A DNA stretch of 64,000 bases from Allolucifera butyrica (GCF_900476375.1 NZ_UPPP01000134.1:91142-155141), one strand, 5' to 3'. Positions 34,972-43,877 are shown, numbered from the stretch's first letter. The notes: generated by a model not told the origin, from the letters alone. Numbers and translations: made by a program.

Positions 34972-35040
34972 CGTTTATCATCCATTTCTTGCTTACTTCA
35001 TGATAGAGCCTGCTTAAAAAGATGTGGATACCAGGCTCGG

Positions 35041-36063
35041 TTAGCGAATGTGAATCTCAACGATAACAGACATGCCGGGTTTCAGCACGCCATTTTCTTC
35101 CGGCGAAGCTATAATTTTAACCGGCAGACGCTGGGTTACTTTGGTGAAATTGCCGGCAGCGTTGTCGGCGGGAAGCAAAGCGTATTCGGATCCCGTCGCC
35201 GGCCCCACTTCCAGCACTTTGCCTTTAAATGTTTTGCCGGGATAGGCGTCGACAGTGAAATCCACCGGCTGGCCGGCTTTGACTTTGCCGACATAGGTTT
35301 CTTCAATATCGGCCTCCACCCAGACGTCGGACAGATTGGCAAGGCTGAATATAGGCTGGCCGGCAACGACAATTTCGCCTTCTTCCACTGATTTTAGACC
35401 AATCACGCCATCTACCGGCGCTTTAATGTCCGTATTATCCAACTGCAACTGGTCGTTTTTTACAGCGGCTTCGGCCTGTTCGACCTGCGCTTCGGCGGCA
35501 CTGATATCTTCCGTCCGGGGTCCCTCCACGGACAGGCTGTAGGACTGGCGGGCGGAGTCATATTGCGCTTTGGCTACGGACAGGGCCGTCGCCAGACTGT
35601 CCCGCTGCTGGCTGGAGATGGCGCCATCCCGGTAGAGAGCCAGACCCCGTTCATAATTTTTTTGCGCATTTTCGTAATCCGCTTTCATTTGGGTGACGGA
35701 AGCCTGAGCTTGCCCGATTTCCTGCGGACGGTTGCCGGCTTTCAATTTAGCAAGATTGGCCTTGGCGGCTGCCAGTGCTGCCTTGGCATTTTCCAACTGG
35801 ACTTCATAATCGCTTTTCTCCAGTTGGGCCAGAATCTGACCGGCCTTAACCGGATCGCCTTCCTTAACGAATACTTTTGCCATCCGGCCCATTTCTTTGG
35901 GACTAATTGCCACAATGGTACCCTTTACCCGGGCGTCGTCGGTGGAGACGATACGGCTGGCCCGGTACCACCACCAGATGCCGCCGGCTATAAAAACAAG
36001 CAGGACCAAGGAAATGATCAAAAATGTGGCTTTTTTAGATAATTTAGGTTTGGTTTCACTCAT
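35041..36063 (-). CDS. EmrA/HlyD-type membrane fusion protein
   Basis: Periplasmic adaptor linking the MFS exporter to an outer-membrane channel. It has one N-terminal membrane anchor (FLIISLVLLVFIAGGIWWWY, residues 14-33) and a split biotinyl-lipoyl domain (VSTDDARVKGTIVAISP at the front and KAPVDGVIGLKSVEEGEIV at the back). A coiled-coil hairpin occupies about residues 90-200, and a beta-barrel domain follows. It has 340 residues. Its start overlaps the PadR stop by four bases, so translation is coupled. Confidence 0.93.
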   Translation of the reverse strand: MSETKPKLSKKATFLIISLVLLVFIAGGIWWWYRASRIVSTDDARVKGTIVAISPKEMGRMAKVFVKEGDPVKAGQILAQLEKSDYEVQLENAKAALAAAKANLAKLKAGNRPQEIGQAQASVTQMKADYENAQKNYERGLALYRDGAISSQQRDSLATALSVAKAQYDSARQSYSLSVEGPRTEDISAAEAQVEQAEAAVKNDQLQLDNTDIKAPVDGVIGLKSVEEGEIVVAGQPIFSLANLSDVWVEADIEETYVGKVKAGQPVDFTVDAYPGKTFKGKVLEVGPATGSEYALLPADNAAGNFTKVTQRLPVKIIASPEENGVLKPGMSVIVEIHIR

Positions 36064-36437
36064 TCTGGTTCGCCTCCGTCAGCTTCTAGCAAGTCTTTGC
36101 GTAAAATATTCATAGTATGTTGGACCTGGTTGAAACGATTCGTGACACGTTCCTGTAAGGATGGAATATGTTCGATTCCCGCTTCGGTTATACTGTAAGC
36201 CCGTTTGCTGCGTTTGCTGGGATGCTCCCAATGACCGGTAATATAGCCGCGCTCTTCCAGAATCCGCAGCAGCGGATACAAGGCATTGGGATTGGGGATA
36301 ATAGTCGACAGGCTGCGGCGCTTCACTTCCTCGGCCAGTTTATTGCCGTGCATGGGACCTTCGGCCTGCAAAATTTTCAAGATATACAAGGCGAGGATAA
36401 TTTTCATCCAGGTACGGTGGTCGGTATCCTGATTCAT
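36060..36437 (-). CDS. PadR-family transcriptional regulator
   Basis: Winged-helix repressor of efflux genes, 125 residues. The N-terminal PadR fold shows YILKILQAEGPMHGNKLAEE and PNALYPLLRILEERGYITGH, followed by an acidic C-terminal dimerisation helix. The start at ATG 36437 follows AAGGAAG; a TTG three codons earlier is less likely. It is first in the operon with the EmrA- and EmrB-like genes and probably represses it in response to a transported compound. Confidence 0.92.
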   Translation of the reverse strand: MNQDTDHRTWMKIILALYILKILQAEGPMHGNKLAEEVKRRSLSTIIPNPNALYPLLRILEERGYITGHWEHPSKRSKRAYSITEAGIEHIPSLQERVTNRFNQVQHTMNILRKDLLEADGGEPE

Positions 36438-36457
36438 TGCCAACACTTCCTTATATT

Positions 36458-36502
36458 GTTATTAACATTAATAATGATAACGATAATAACAATGATAATC
36501 GT
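36458..36502. promoter_or_regulatory. A/T-rich palindromic operator region before padR
   Basis: GTTATTAACATT-AATAATGATAAC (36458-36481) matches its own reverse complement at 9 of 12 half-site positions. Adjacent ATAAC/TGATAATC boxes extend it. It lies just upstream of padR, where autoregulation is usual for this family. Confidence 0.5.
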
Positions 36503-36619
36503 TTATACTGCCGGCAAGCAATCGGCGTGAAAGGGTGGTGCCTGTGACAAACTCAAATAATCTCCCGTTTTTATCAATTTACGTGGTTTTTCGCTTATAT
36601 AATTAAAAGAGGTGTTAAC

Positions 36620-36754
36620 GTGAAAGTAGAATTTACTTGTCCGGAATGCAGGCATAATTTCAGGCTGATATGGAACTATGGGGAGGACCTGGTCTGTCCG
36701 GTTTGCCGCGCCTCCTTTCCGGCCGGGACCATCGGGCCTATGGTTCCGGGATGA
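36620..36754 (+). CDS. 44-residue zinc-ribbon microprotein
   Basis: GTG 36620 follows AAAGAGGTG and the frame ends at TGA 36752-36754. The product has two CPxC knuckles, FTCPECRHNF and LVCPVCRASF, separated by 21 residues. They would bind one zinc ion as in rubredoxin-like ribbons. The C-terminus GTIGPMVPG is unstructured. It is too small for default gene finders. The function is unknown; such ribbons often bind nucleic acids or act as protein adaptors. Confidence 0.72.
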   Translation: MKVEFTCPECRHNFRLIWNYGEDLVCPVCRASFPAGTIGPMVPG

Positions 36755-36874
36755 CAGAGATGCCGCGTCCCGCGGATTTCCGGTAGCCGAAATTCACTTT
36801 TGCTGTTATACTGATAGTTATATTATAGAAAGATCCGGCCGCTCCGGCCGGGTAGCGGATAGGAAGTTCGGCTT

Positions 36875-37819
36875 ATGGATGTAAAAATAAAAATATTGTA
36901 TTTTGCTTTTGACTTGCTTGTGCCGTTACTGCTCGGTTATTGTTGCCGCCGCCGTCACTGGTTTCACGAACAGGTATTTGACCGCATGATTACCGTGAAC
37001 ATTCTGCTGATTACCCCGGTTCTTGCCCTTCTGAGCTTTTGGGTTCTTAAACCGGACTGGCAGTTAGTTTGGCTGCCTGTCCTAGGAGTCGGCGTCAGTA
37101 TTATACCAGGAATCATTGCCTATCGCACATCCCGGCGGAAATACGGCAGTGAGCTTGACCGGGGAAGCTATTTGCTGTCGGCCATGCTGTCCAATATGGG
37201 GACGCTGGGAGGATTGTGCGCGTTTTTTTTGTTTGGGGAAACCGGCTATGCTTATACCCAGCTGATGACTATGTTTTTTAATGTGGTCGTATTCGCCTTC
37301 TGCTTTCCTCTGGCCCAGTATTGTTACATGAAAGAACAAAAAGAAGGCAGTCTGAAACTGTCGCTGGCCGCCATTGTCTGGAACCGGAACCAACTGCCGG
37401 TGGTGGGGCTGGCGGCCGGACTGACACTTTTGTTTCTCGGCTGGCCCCGGCCGGCTGTCCTGGGAGCCGCTTTTGATCCACTGGTGCATATTAGTGCCTG
37501 GACCCAGTTAATCCCTGTGGGATATGCCATTAATTTCAGTGAGATGCGTAAATATTACCGGGGAATTTTAGACCTCATTCCGATTAAATTTGTGGTGACA
37601 CCGGTTATCATTTATGCCCTGGCCCGGCCAATTATCAAAGATACTACAGTTCTATATACGGCATTGGTGTTAGCGAGTACGCCGCCGGCGATCAATTCGG
37701 TAGTGACCGCTAAAATTCATCATCTAAATGTAAATATTGCAATGGCTGCTTTCATCTTATTAACAGCATTGTTTTTGACCGTCATTTATCCGCTGTTTTT
37801 TTGGTATCTGGCGGTATAG
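36875..37819 (+). CDS. AEC-family transporter (auxin efflux carrier fold)
   Basis: Inner-membrane carrier with eight to ten hydrophobic segments, 314 residues. The Asn-rich discontinuous helix regions ITVNILLITPVLALLSF and ALVLASTPPAINSVVTA match bacterial AEC permeases, which move malate, malonate or amino-acid anions. ATG 36875 has GGATAGGAAG upstream with a long spacer. It is isolated, so its substrate is not indicated. Confidence 0.85.
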   Translation: MDVKIKILYFAFDLLVPLLLGYCCRRRHWFHEQVFDRMITVNILLITPVLALLSFWVLKPDWQLVWLPVLGVGVSIIPGIIAYRTSRRKYGSELDRGSYLLSAMLSNMGTLGGLCAFFLFGETGYAYTQLMTMFFNVVVFAFCFPLAQYCYMKEQKEGSLKLSLAAIVWNRNQLPVVGLAAGLTLLFLGWPRPAVLGAAFDPLVHISAWTQLIPVGYAINFSEMRKYYRGILDLIPIKFVVTPVIIYALARPIIKDTTVLYTALVLASTPPAINSVVTAKIHHLNVNIAMAAFILLTALFLTVIYPLFFWYLAV

Positions 37820-37955
37820 TTATATTTACCAAAGAGGAGTTGGTCTTGCCGGCGTGGAATAATGCTTTATGTAAACAAAGGTAGTTCCGTAACTTTTTTC
37901 TCCCCTAAGAAATTGTTCGTTCCTTTTAACCGGCTTCATTTGGAGGTAATTTACG

Positions 37956-38615
37956 GTGAAAAAAGCGGTGACAGGTGCAGTGGTGCTGCTGCTCTTGTTC
38001 CAAATTAGCTATGCAGCGCCTCAGGTCGGAGTAAAAGACGAGCAGATCAGTGTTGATTACGGCCGGGTTTGGTTCCAAAATGAGCCGTCGCCGCCGGCCC
38101 CGCCGGGTGCATCCTATACGGCAGGAGAATACGACGGCCGGTATGCTTTTACATATGGGATGCCCGACAATTATGCCATATATGTGGGACCCGGATTGAT
38201 AAGGCCGGTTATCTATCCTACGAATGGGAATACCTTGGATGTTCATATTCAAAAGAGGGTGGATGAAAATTGGGCCGCCTTTGCCGGCGTAAAACGCTTC
38301 AGCGGTTCCTGGGTGGTCGCGGAACCGGCGGCAGCCGATAATGGGGCAATCAATAAGCTGGAGGTGGGCGTTATCGGTCAGAACCGCATTAGCGACCACG
38401 TGGCAGCCTATGCCAAAGTCGGTTTTACCGGCGATAACCTGGAGTATAGGACCGGAGTGACCTATTATATTCGTGACATTCATGTCGATCTGGGGTATTA
38501 TTATCAGCAGCTTTCCCATGATAGCAGCAGTACGCCGTTGTCTGCCAACAGTTCCGGGGACGGCGCCGGCCAGATTTCCCAGGGAATTTATCTGGGAGCC
38601 AATTATAGATTTTAG
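37956..38615 (+). CDS. Small outer-membrane beta-barrel-like protein, unknown
   Basis: No family recognised. A signal peptide (MKKAVTGAVVLLLLFQISYA) is followed by about 200 residues with alternating hydrophobic pattern, many Tyr and Gly residues, and a terminal ...GANYRF. A C-terminal Phe on an amphipathic strand is the usual signal for outer-membrane barrel assembly, so an 8- to 10-stranded barrel is likely. GTG 37956 follows TTGGAGG. A strong terminator follows immediately. Confidence 0.75.
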   Translation: MKKAVTGAVVLLLLFQISYAAPQVGVKDEQISVDYGRVWFQNEPSPPAPPGASYTAGEYDGRYAFTYGMPDNYAIYVGPGLIRPVIYPTNGNTLDVHIQKRVDENWAAFAGVKRFSGSWVVAEPAAADNGAINKLEVGVIGQNRISDHVAAYAKVGFTGDNLEYRTGVTYYIRDIHVDLGYYYQQLSHDSSSTPLSANSSGDGAGQISQGIYLGANYRF

Positions 38616-38622
38616 CCGACAG

Positions 38623-38657
38623 ACTTCTGCCGCCATCGGTTGGGCAGAAGTTTTTTT
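38623..38657 (+). terminator. Terminator after the barrel-like gene
   Basis: ACTTCTGCC pairs with GGCAGAAGT, followed by TTTTTTT. Confidence 0.9.
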
Positions 38658-38662
38658 GTGGG

Positions 38663-38700
38663 TACTTTCCTTCCATTTAAAGACCCATTGGGTCTTTCTT
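38663..38700. repeat. 38-bp dispersed repeat, copy B
   Basis: Begins TACTTTCCTTCCATTTAAAG with inner hairpin AAAGACC-CATTG-GGTCTTT. It matches 25233-25270 with two mismatches. Confidence 0.7.
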
Positions 38701-38765
38701 ATAGGAAAATGCGTATGGTTTGAAGAATAGGTAAAGTAAATTAGGGATTCGTCAGGAGGTTTCTT

Positions 38766-40088
38766 GTGGAGTATCTGTTATTGTTGCTTTTAGGATTCAT
38801 AATTGTTATTACCGGAATACTATTTGTTATCCTTCGGCGCTGTGACGTCAGACGAGAATTTGGCCAACTGGAAAGAAACCAGGAACGGCTGGAACGGCTG
38901 TTGTTGGAACAGAATTCTTTATTGCGTTCTGAAGTTCAGACGACGGTTAAAACGTTACGGGAAGAAGTTCATACTACCCTCAATCAGATGAATGAGGCGG
39001 TACTGCGGCGTTTGTTCGAAAATAGCAGCACCCAGTTAAAGCAGTTGGAAGCATTTGCCGCCCAGTTACAGGCTTTAACGCGGTTGAATGAGGAGAAATT
39101 GGAAAAAATGCGGGAGTCCATGGGGAGCCAACTAAAAGCGCTGCAGGAGGACAATGGCCGGAAGCTGGAAGAAATGCGGGCGACGGTGGATGAAAAACTG
39201 CACGCTACTTTGGAAAAACGTCTGGGCGAATCGTTTAAACTGGTGAGTGACCGTTTGGAGCAGGTACACAAAGGGCTGGGCGAGATGCAGACGCTGGCTT
39301 CGGGAGTAGGAGACCTCAAGCGGGTGCTGACCAATGTGAAAGTGCGGGGCATTTGGGGGGAAGTTCATCTCAAAGGGTTGCTGGAACAAATTTTGACCCC
39401 GGACCAGTATGCCGAGAATATTACTACTAAGCCGGGCAGTAACGACCGGGTGGAATTCGCCGTAAAGCTTCCCGGCCGGGATCAGGAGGGAACTTGCGTC
39501 TGGCTGCCGGTGGATGCTAAGTTTCCACAGGAGGACTATCAACGGTTGCTGGACGCGCAGGAGCAGGCGAACCCGGTTTTGGCGGAAGAAGCAGCCAGGG
39601 CGCTGGAGACCCGGATTAAACAGGAAGCCAGGTCGATTGCGGAAAAGTATATCAGTCCGCCGGCAACTACCGAATTTGGCCTTTTATTTCTGCCTATCGA
39701 GGGCTTGTACGCGGAAGTGCTTCGCCGCCCCGGTCTATATGACACGTTGTTGCGGGATTATAAAGTGGTAGTGTCGGGGCCGACTACGCTGGCTGCTTTT
39801 TTGAGCAGCTTGCAGATGGGATTCCGGACGCTGGCGGTGGAGAAGCGCAGTTCCGAGGTTTGGACATTGTTAGGGGCCGTGAAAACGGAATTCGGCAAGT
39901 TCGGCACACTACTGGACCAGACTCATAAAAAACTGCAGGCCGCCAGTAATTCAATCGATCTGGCTGCACGCAAGACACGCACCATTGAAAGAAGACTCAG
40001 GACTGTGCAGGAACTGCCGGCAGAGGATGCCGGGCAACTCCTGGCTGATGTGGTATCCATGGAGCAGGATGAAGCAGAAACGGAATAA
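38766..40088 (+). CDS. rmuC: DNA recombination protein RmuC
   Basis: RmuC family protein limiting inversions at short repeats. It has one N-terminal membrane anchor (residues 3-25), a long coiled coil (about 30-190) and a C-terminal nuclease-like core. The core carries VKVRGIWGEVHLKGLLEQIL, PVDAKFPQEDYQ and FLPIEGLYAEVL, all conserved in RmuC. GTG 38766 follows CAGGAGG. At 440 residues it is normal. It appears to be transcribed alone. Confidence 0.93.
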   Translation: MEYLLLLLLGFIIVITGILFVILRRCDVRREFGQLERNQERLERLLLEQNSLLRSEVQTTVKTLREEVHTTLNQMNEAVLRRLFENSSTQLKQLEAFAAQLQALTRLNEEKLEKMRESMGSQLKALQEDNGRKLEEMRATVDEKLHATLEKRLGESFKLVSDRLEQVHKGLGEMQTLASGVGDLKRVLTNVKVRGIWGEVHLKGLLEQILTPDQYAENITTKPGSNDRVEFAVKLPGRDQEGTCVWLPVDAKFPQEDYQRLLDAQEQANPVLAEEAARALETRIKQEARSIAEKYISPPATTEFGLLFLPIEGLYAEVLRRPGLYDTLLRDYKVVVSGPTTLAAFLSSLQMGFRTLAVEKRSSEVWTLLGAVKTEFGKFGTLLDQTHKKLQAASNSIDLAARKTRTIERRLRTVQELPAEDAGQLLADVVSMEQDEAETE

Positions 40089-40146
40089 ATAAGAAAAAAG
40101 GGGCTGGCCTACTATATTTAGGTCAGCCTCTTTTGGGGAGGGAGGT

Positions 40147-40842
40147 TTATAAAGATTGGTAAAAACTGCAGATCCCTTTAACAATGGCTTCAACCAGCCG
40201 GGCGCGGTATTCCGGGGATTGCAGGAGATTTCGTTCCGCCGCATGCGTGATATAGCCGACTTCAATTAAAGCAGCCGGCACGGTATTCCGGCGAAGAACG
40301 AAATAATTGCCGGGAGCTTCTTTTTCCGAGGCAACCGTTACCTTCTTAAGTTCTTCCTGGATCGAATGAGCCAGGGCTTTGCCGGAGGCCGACTTGGGAT
40401 TATAATACGTATCCACGCCCTGCCGCCGGGTGTCGGGACTGGCATTGGCATGAATGCTGATGAAAAGATCGGCAGCCGATTCGGTTACCATTTCCAGACG
40501 GGCTGCCAGATCCCGGCGGTAACGTCCCTTGACGCGGGGATTATCACATTGTCCGCTCAGCTCCATGTCCTGGTCGCGCGATAATACGACGTTTGCTCCC
40601 TGCCGCTGCAGGGCTTCTTTCAAGGCGAGTGCAAAGGCAAGATTGATGTTCTTTTCCTGAATGCCGGACTGATTGGCGCCCGAATCGACACCGCCATGCC
40701 CGGCATCAACCAGAATCAGTTTGCCGGACAGCGGCTGGCTGGCAAGGGTAGAATAGGCAGCAAACAGCCCCAGCAGCAAAACCGGCAGCAAGCCAAAAAC
40801 AAGACGCCGTTTAGGAACATACAGAACGGTCAAGACGCTCAC
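40147..40842 (-). CDS. cwlD: N-acetylmuramoyl-L-alanine amidase (CwlD-like)
   Basis: Zinc amidase_3 that releases the stem peptide from muramic acid. In spore formers CwlD makes muramic delta-lactam for the cortex. It has an N-terminal membrane anchor (LVFGLLPVLLLGLFAAY) and then VDAGHGGVDSGA with the first His and zinc site. EKNINLAFALALKEAL supplies the Glu, SIHANA the second His, and ALIEVGYITH the catalytic Glu. GTG 40842 or TTG 40833 may be the start; GGAG is better spaced for TTG. About 230 residues. Assignment to CwlD rather than another amidase is from size and the spore context. Confidence 0.82.
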   Translation of the reverse strand: MSVLTVLYVPKRRLVFGLLPVLLLGLFAAYSTLASQPLSGKLILVDAGHGGVDSGANQSGIQEKNINLAFALALKEALQRQGANVVLSRDQDMELSGQCDNPRVKGRYRRDLAARLEMVTESAADLFISIHANASPDTRRQGVDTYYNPKSASGKALAHSIQEELKKVTVASEKEAPGNYFVLRRNTVPAALIEVGYITHAAERNLLQSPEYRARLVEAIVKGICSFYQSL

Positions 40843-40949
40843 TCCGTGTAGTCGTTGTTTTTCCGACAGTGGCTGGTGCGGGGGGGAACCTACTTATATA
40901 TACAATGACGGTGCTGAATGTATGTTAGGGAAAAGAAAATATTTTTTGA

Positions 40950-41318
40950 TCAAAGTGTTTCCTGAGCCATATCCGGCCGTAAGACTGCCGCTCCGTACAG
41001 ATAGAGATGTTGAATGTCCTGCTGGCTTTTTTCGCAGTTCCAAAGTATAAGCACCCGGATGCAACGGGCTACCCCGGACGGATTCTCAATTTCCTGGGTG
41101 CCGAAGAGGGGAACGCTGGACCAGCCAAGCTTCCGGGCCGCAGCCGCCGGAAAGGCGGCATTCAGGTCGGGAGTTGAGCTGAAAATGACCGCGCCGATCT
41201 CCTCGGTGCGGATTTTATTTGCAGTTACCAGAGCTGCCAACAGCTCGGCTGTGTTTGTCATAATTTCCTGCTGATTATTGGTTTCTACGGTGGTTGCGCC
41301 TCGTACGCCACGCAGCAT
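40950..41318 (-). CDS. aroH: Chorismate mutase, AroH type
   Basis: Monofunctional chorismate mutase converting chorismate to prephenate for Phe and Tyr synthesis. The N-terminus RGVRGATTVETN and the SSTPDLNAAFPA segment are AroH-specific, and the C-terminal YLYGAAVLRPD completes the trimeric active site. At 122 residues it is exact for the family. The ATG at 41318 follows GGATGATC in the leader region. Confidence 0.94.
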   Translation of the reverse strand: MLRGVRGATTVETNNQQEIMTNTAELLAALVTANKIRTEEIGAVIFSSTPDLNAAFPAAAARKLGWSSVPLFGTQEIENPSGVARCIRVLILWNCEKSQQDIQHLYLYGAAVLRPDMAQETL

Positions 41319-41337
41319 GGCAGATCATCCTTTCTAT

Positions 41338-41374
41338 CCCACTTTTCGTATAAGTTCAGGGTGCAAAATGTGGG
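41338..41374. repeat. CCCAC-terminal inverted-repeat element, copy 3 (minimal form)
   Basis: A 37-base palindrome. Read on the minus strand it is CCCACATTTTGCACCCTGAA, then CTTATA, then CGAAAAGTGGG. It keeps the left arm and inner box of copies 1 and 2 joined directly to the right terminus. It lies upstream of the minus-strand aroH. Confidence 0.65.
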
Positions 41375-41488
41375 CTCTGTTGTCAATTTTGTATAAGTTC
41401 TGACCGTTACTTCTAAAATCCTGCCTGATCGCTAAACTTAACCATCCGGCGGCTTGACAAGTTTTTTTCTGTTTCCTGTATTTTTTTA

Positions 41489-41516
41489 TTGCACTCTGGG
41501 CTGATTGTGATAAACT
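41489..41516 (+). promoter_or_regulatory. Promoter of the decarboxylase gene
   Basis: TTGCAC (41489-41494), 16-base spacer, and extended -10 TGATAAACT (TAAACT at 41511-41516), 44 bases before the start. A TTGACA further upstream at 41454 lacks a good -10. Confidence 0.5.
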
Positions 41517-41560
41517 TATATCGTGCTTTTAACGAGACAGGCAAAGGATAGGAGATGGAT

Positions 41561-42724
41561 ATGAAAACCTTTTTTCGATTGACGGAAAATGCAGTTGCCT
41601 CGCTGGCGGAAAAATTTGGCACGCCGCTTTTGGTGTTGTCCGTGGAACAGATCCGGCAAAACTATACTTTCTTGCTGGAACATCTGCCCGGCGTTAAGAT
41701 ATATTACGCGGTAAAAGCCAATCCGGACGAGAATATTATCAAAACGCTCCATAGCATGGGGTCCTGTTTTGATGTGGCCTCGGACGGCGAAATGCAGGCG
41801 TTGACTTCGCTGGGTATTGAGACGGATTCCATGGTGTATGCCAATCCGGTAAAAACGCCTGCGGGATTGCGGGTGGCCCGGGAATTGGGGGTTCACAAGT
41901 TTACTTTCGACAGCGAGAGTGAAGTTTATAAAATGGCGCAGGCGGTACCCGGCGGTTCCGTACTTCTCCGGGTGCGGGTAGACAATCCGCAGGCTCTTGT
42001 CGACCTAAATAAGAAATTTGGGGCTCATCCCGAAGATGCCCTGCCGCTGTTGCGTCTTGCCAGAGAGCAAGGCCTTCAGGTAGCCGGACTGTGTTTTCAT
42101 GTTGGCAGTCAGTCGATCAGCGCTAAAGCCTATCTCGACGCGCTTAAGTTATGCCGCCAGATATTTGATGCGGCCGCGGCCGAAGGATTTGATTTGCGGA
42201 TTTTGGATATTGGCGGCGGGTTTCCGATTCCGGCCATCCACGAAAATACGGATATTGTGGCGATGCTGGATTCCATCGCGGCAGGTCTTAGCCAATGGTT
42301 TCCTGCAACGGAGATATGGGCTGAGCCGGGCCGCTTTATCTGCGGAACGGCTGTCAACCTGATCACCCGGGTCATCGGTATCCAGCAGCGCAATAATCAA
42401 CAATGGTACTTCTTGGATGATGGTGTATATGGGACATTTTCCGGGGTTATTTTCGACCACTGGGATTTTGAACTGGAAACCTTCAAGTCCGGCATGCTCA
42501 TTCCAGCCACGTTTGCCGGTCCCAGCTGCGATTCGCTGGATATTATTTTCAAAGATAAGATGACGGTGCCGCTGGAACTGAATGATGTGATTCTGGTTCC
42601 CAACTGCGGGGCGTATACCTCGGCATCGGCAACCGTATTTAACGGTTTTGCCAAGACACCGGTTGTCGTATGGGAAGAAATACAATTTCAGACAGTGGAA
42701 ATGGAACTGGCTACTGCCGGCTAA
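41561..42724 (+). CDS. ldc: Lysine/ornithine decarboxylase, Selenomonas type (fold III PLP)
   Basis: Cytosolic alanine-racemase-fold PLP enzyme making cadaverine and/or putrescine. PLP Lys52 lies in YYAVKANP. FHVGSQS, LDIGGGFP, AEPGRFICGTAVNL and GPSCDSLD (the active-site Cys) follow in order. YANPVKTPAGLRVARELGV and SGVIFDHW closely resemble the dual-specificity lysine/ornithine decarboxylase of Selenomonas ruminantium. In that organism the diamine is linked to peptidoglycan and holds the outer membrane. The start at ATG 41561 (GGAG six bases upstream) aligns with the Selenomonas N-terminus better than ATG 41555. It has 387 residues. A meso-diaminopimelate decarboxylase is less likely. Confidence 0.82.
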   Translation: MKTFFRLTENAVASLAEKFGTPLLVLSVEQIRQNYTFLLEHLPGVKIYYAVKANPDENIIKTLHSMGSCFDVASDGEMQALTSLGIETDSMVYANPVKTPAGLRVARELGVHKFTFDSESEVYKMAQAVPGGSVLLRVRVDNPQALVDLNKKFGAHPEDALPLLRLAREQGLQVAGLCFHVGSQSISAKAYLDALKLCRQIFDAAAAEGFDLRILDIGGGFPIPAIHENTDIVAMLDSIAAGLSQWFPATEIWAEPGRFICGTAVNLITRVIGIQQRNNQQWYFLDDGVYGTFSGVIFDHWDFELETFKSGMLIPATFAGPSCDSLDIIFKDKMTVPLELNDVILVPNCGAYTSASATVFNGFAKTPVVVWEEIQFQTVEMELATAG

Positions 42725-42732
42725 GGGCTTCG

Positions 42733-42760
42733 AAAAAAGACGCTTTGTGGCGTCTTTTTT
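42733..42760 (+). terminator. Terminator after the decarboxylase gene
   Basis: AAAAAAGACGC-TTTGTG-GCGTCTTTTTT, a perfect stem with a T-run; it could work in both directions. Confidence 0.9.
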
Positions 42761-42840
42761 ATTTTGTCTTTACTGGGACAAAAGGATCCTTCTGCCTGGA
42801 AGGCAAAAAGGCTATCATTGCCTTTGGACGGGTTCTTTGG

Positions 42841-42870
42841 CGCCCTGAGCCCTGCGCCCGAGCTGAAATA
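42841..42870. repeat. Solo box of the composite terminator repeat
   Basis: CCCTGAGCCCTGCGCCCGAG matches the box seen at 25411 and 28271, but the following hairpin is missing (CTGAAATAA instead). It is a decayed or partial copy in the gap between the decarboxylase and cpaB. I see nothing else firm in that 278-base gap. Confidence 0.5.
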
Positions 42871-43001
42871 ATTTTCCTAGGGCTTTGGTCCTGAAAAAAA
42901 CAAGACTTCAGGCATACGAATTTAAGGCTGCAGTCTGATGAGATTATTGTCCCGGTAGTTTACAATTAAAGTAAGCCTTAATCGCAACGGGAGGGATCAT
43001 T

Positions 43002-43877
43002 TTGGCGAAGCTGTCAAATAAAGGACTATTGGGAATGGCGTTGCTTTTAAGTTTGGCAACATCCGTACTGGTATACCACTATTTAAAAACGGTCTCAACG
43101 GTTCCGCAGCAAAAAGAGGTGAGCGTTGTTGTGGCCCGGGCCGACATTCCACCGCGGACCCGGATTCAGGCCGGCATGGTAAAAGAAGTCCGGGTACCGG
43201 AACAGTTTGTGGAGCCCAATGCCGTTCATGAGCTTGCCAAAGTGGTCGGCGTTGTAGCACGGGAGCAAATTATGGCCGGAGAGCAGATTACGGAGCGCCG
43301 CCTGGTAATAGCCGGCAAACCGGCCGACTTTACCGGTATGATTCCCTCCGACGAGCGGGCGGTTACGGTGGCAGTGACGGAAGTAACCGGCGTAGCCGGA
43401 TTCGTCAAGCCGGGAGATTACGTAGATGTGCTGGCAACATTTGATCAGTCTATTGCCGGAGAAAATGTCACGAAAATGATTCTCCAGGATATATTGGTAC
43501 TGGCAACTAACCATGATGCGCAGGCTTCCCCGGCCAATGTGGCCAATGCCGGCCGGGATAAAAAGGATGCCGGCAAAACTTCCACGGTGACTCTCGCAGT
43601 TACACCGGAGCAAGCGGCTCAACTGGCCCTGATGGATGAAAAAGGAAAGATCCGTTTGGCGTTGCGCCCCTTTATACCCAGTACCGGCATCGTGATTGCC
43701 AATACGGTGACCCCCCGCGATTTGGTCGGAAATTTCTCACTGCCCGGGCCGAGCAAGACACCGGATAAACCCGCTCCCAAGGCGGAACCGGCTCCGCCGG
43801 CAGGAAAAGCTTTGCCGGACGGGCATGGCATTCAAATGATTCGCGGTACAAAAGTGGAAACAGTGACAATAAATTAA
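43002..43877 (+). CDS. cpaB: Tad/Flp pilus assembly protein CpaB (RcpC)
   Basis: Periplasmic component of the Tad pilus secretion system. An N-terminal membrane anchor (residues 8-28) is followed by a SAF/antifreeze-like beta-clip domain (VARADIPPRTRIQAGMV...). The Flp-pilus CpaB domain follows with ERAVTVAVTEVTGVAGFVKPGD and DVLATF. The C-terminal 50 residues are a Pro/Lys-rich tail. TTG 43002 follows GGGAGGGATC. At 291 residues it is normal. It is first of cpaB-cpaC-cpaE. Confidence 0.9.
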   Translation: MAKLSNKGLLGMALLLSLATSVLVYHYLKTVSTVPQQKEVSVVVARADIPPRTRIQAGMVKEVRVPEQFVEPNAVHELAKVVGVVAREQIMAGEQITERRLVIAGKPADFTGMIPSDERAVTVAVTEVTGVAGFVKPGDYVDVLATFDQSIAGENVTKMILQDILVLATNHDAQASPANVANAGRDKKDAGKTSTVTLAVTPEQAAQLALMDEKGKIRLALRPFIPSTGIVIANTVTPRDLVGNFSLPGPSKTPDKPAPKAEPAPPAGKALPDGHGIQMIRGTKVETVTIN

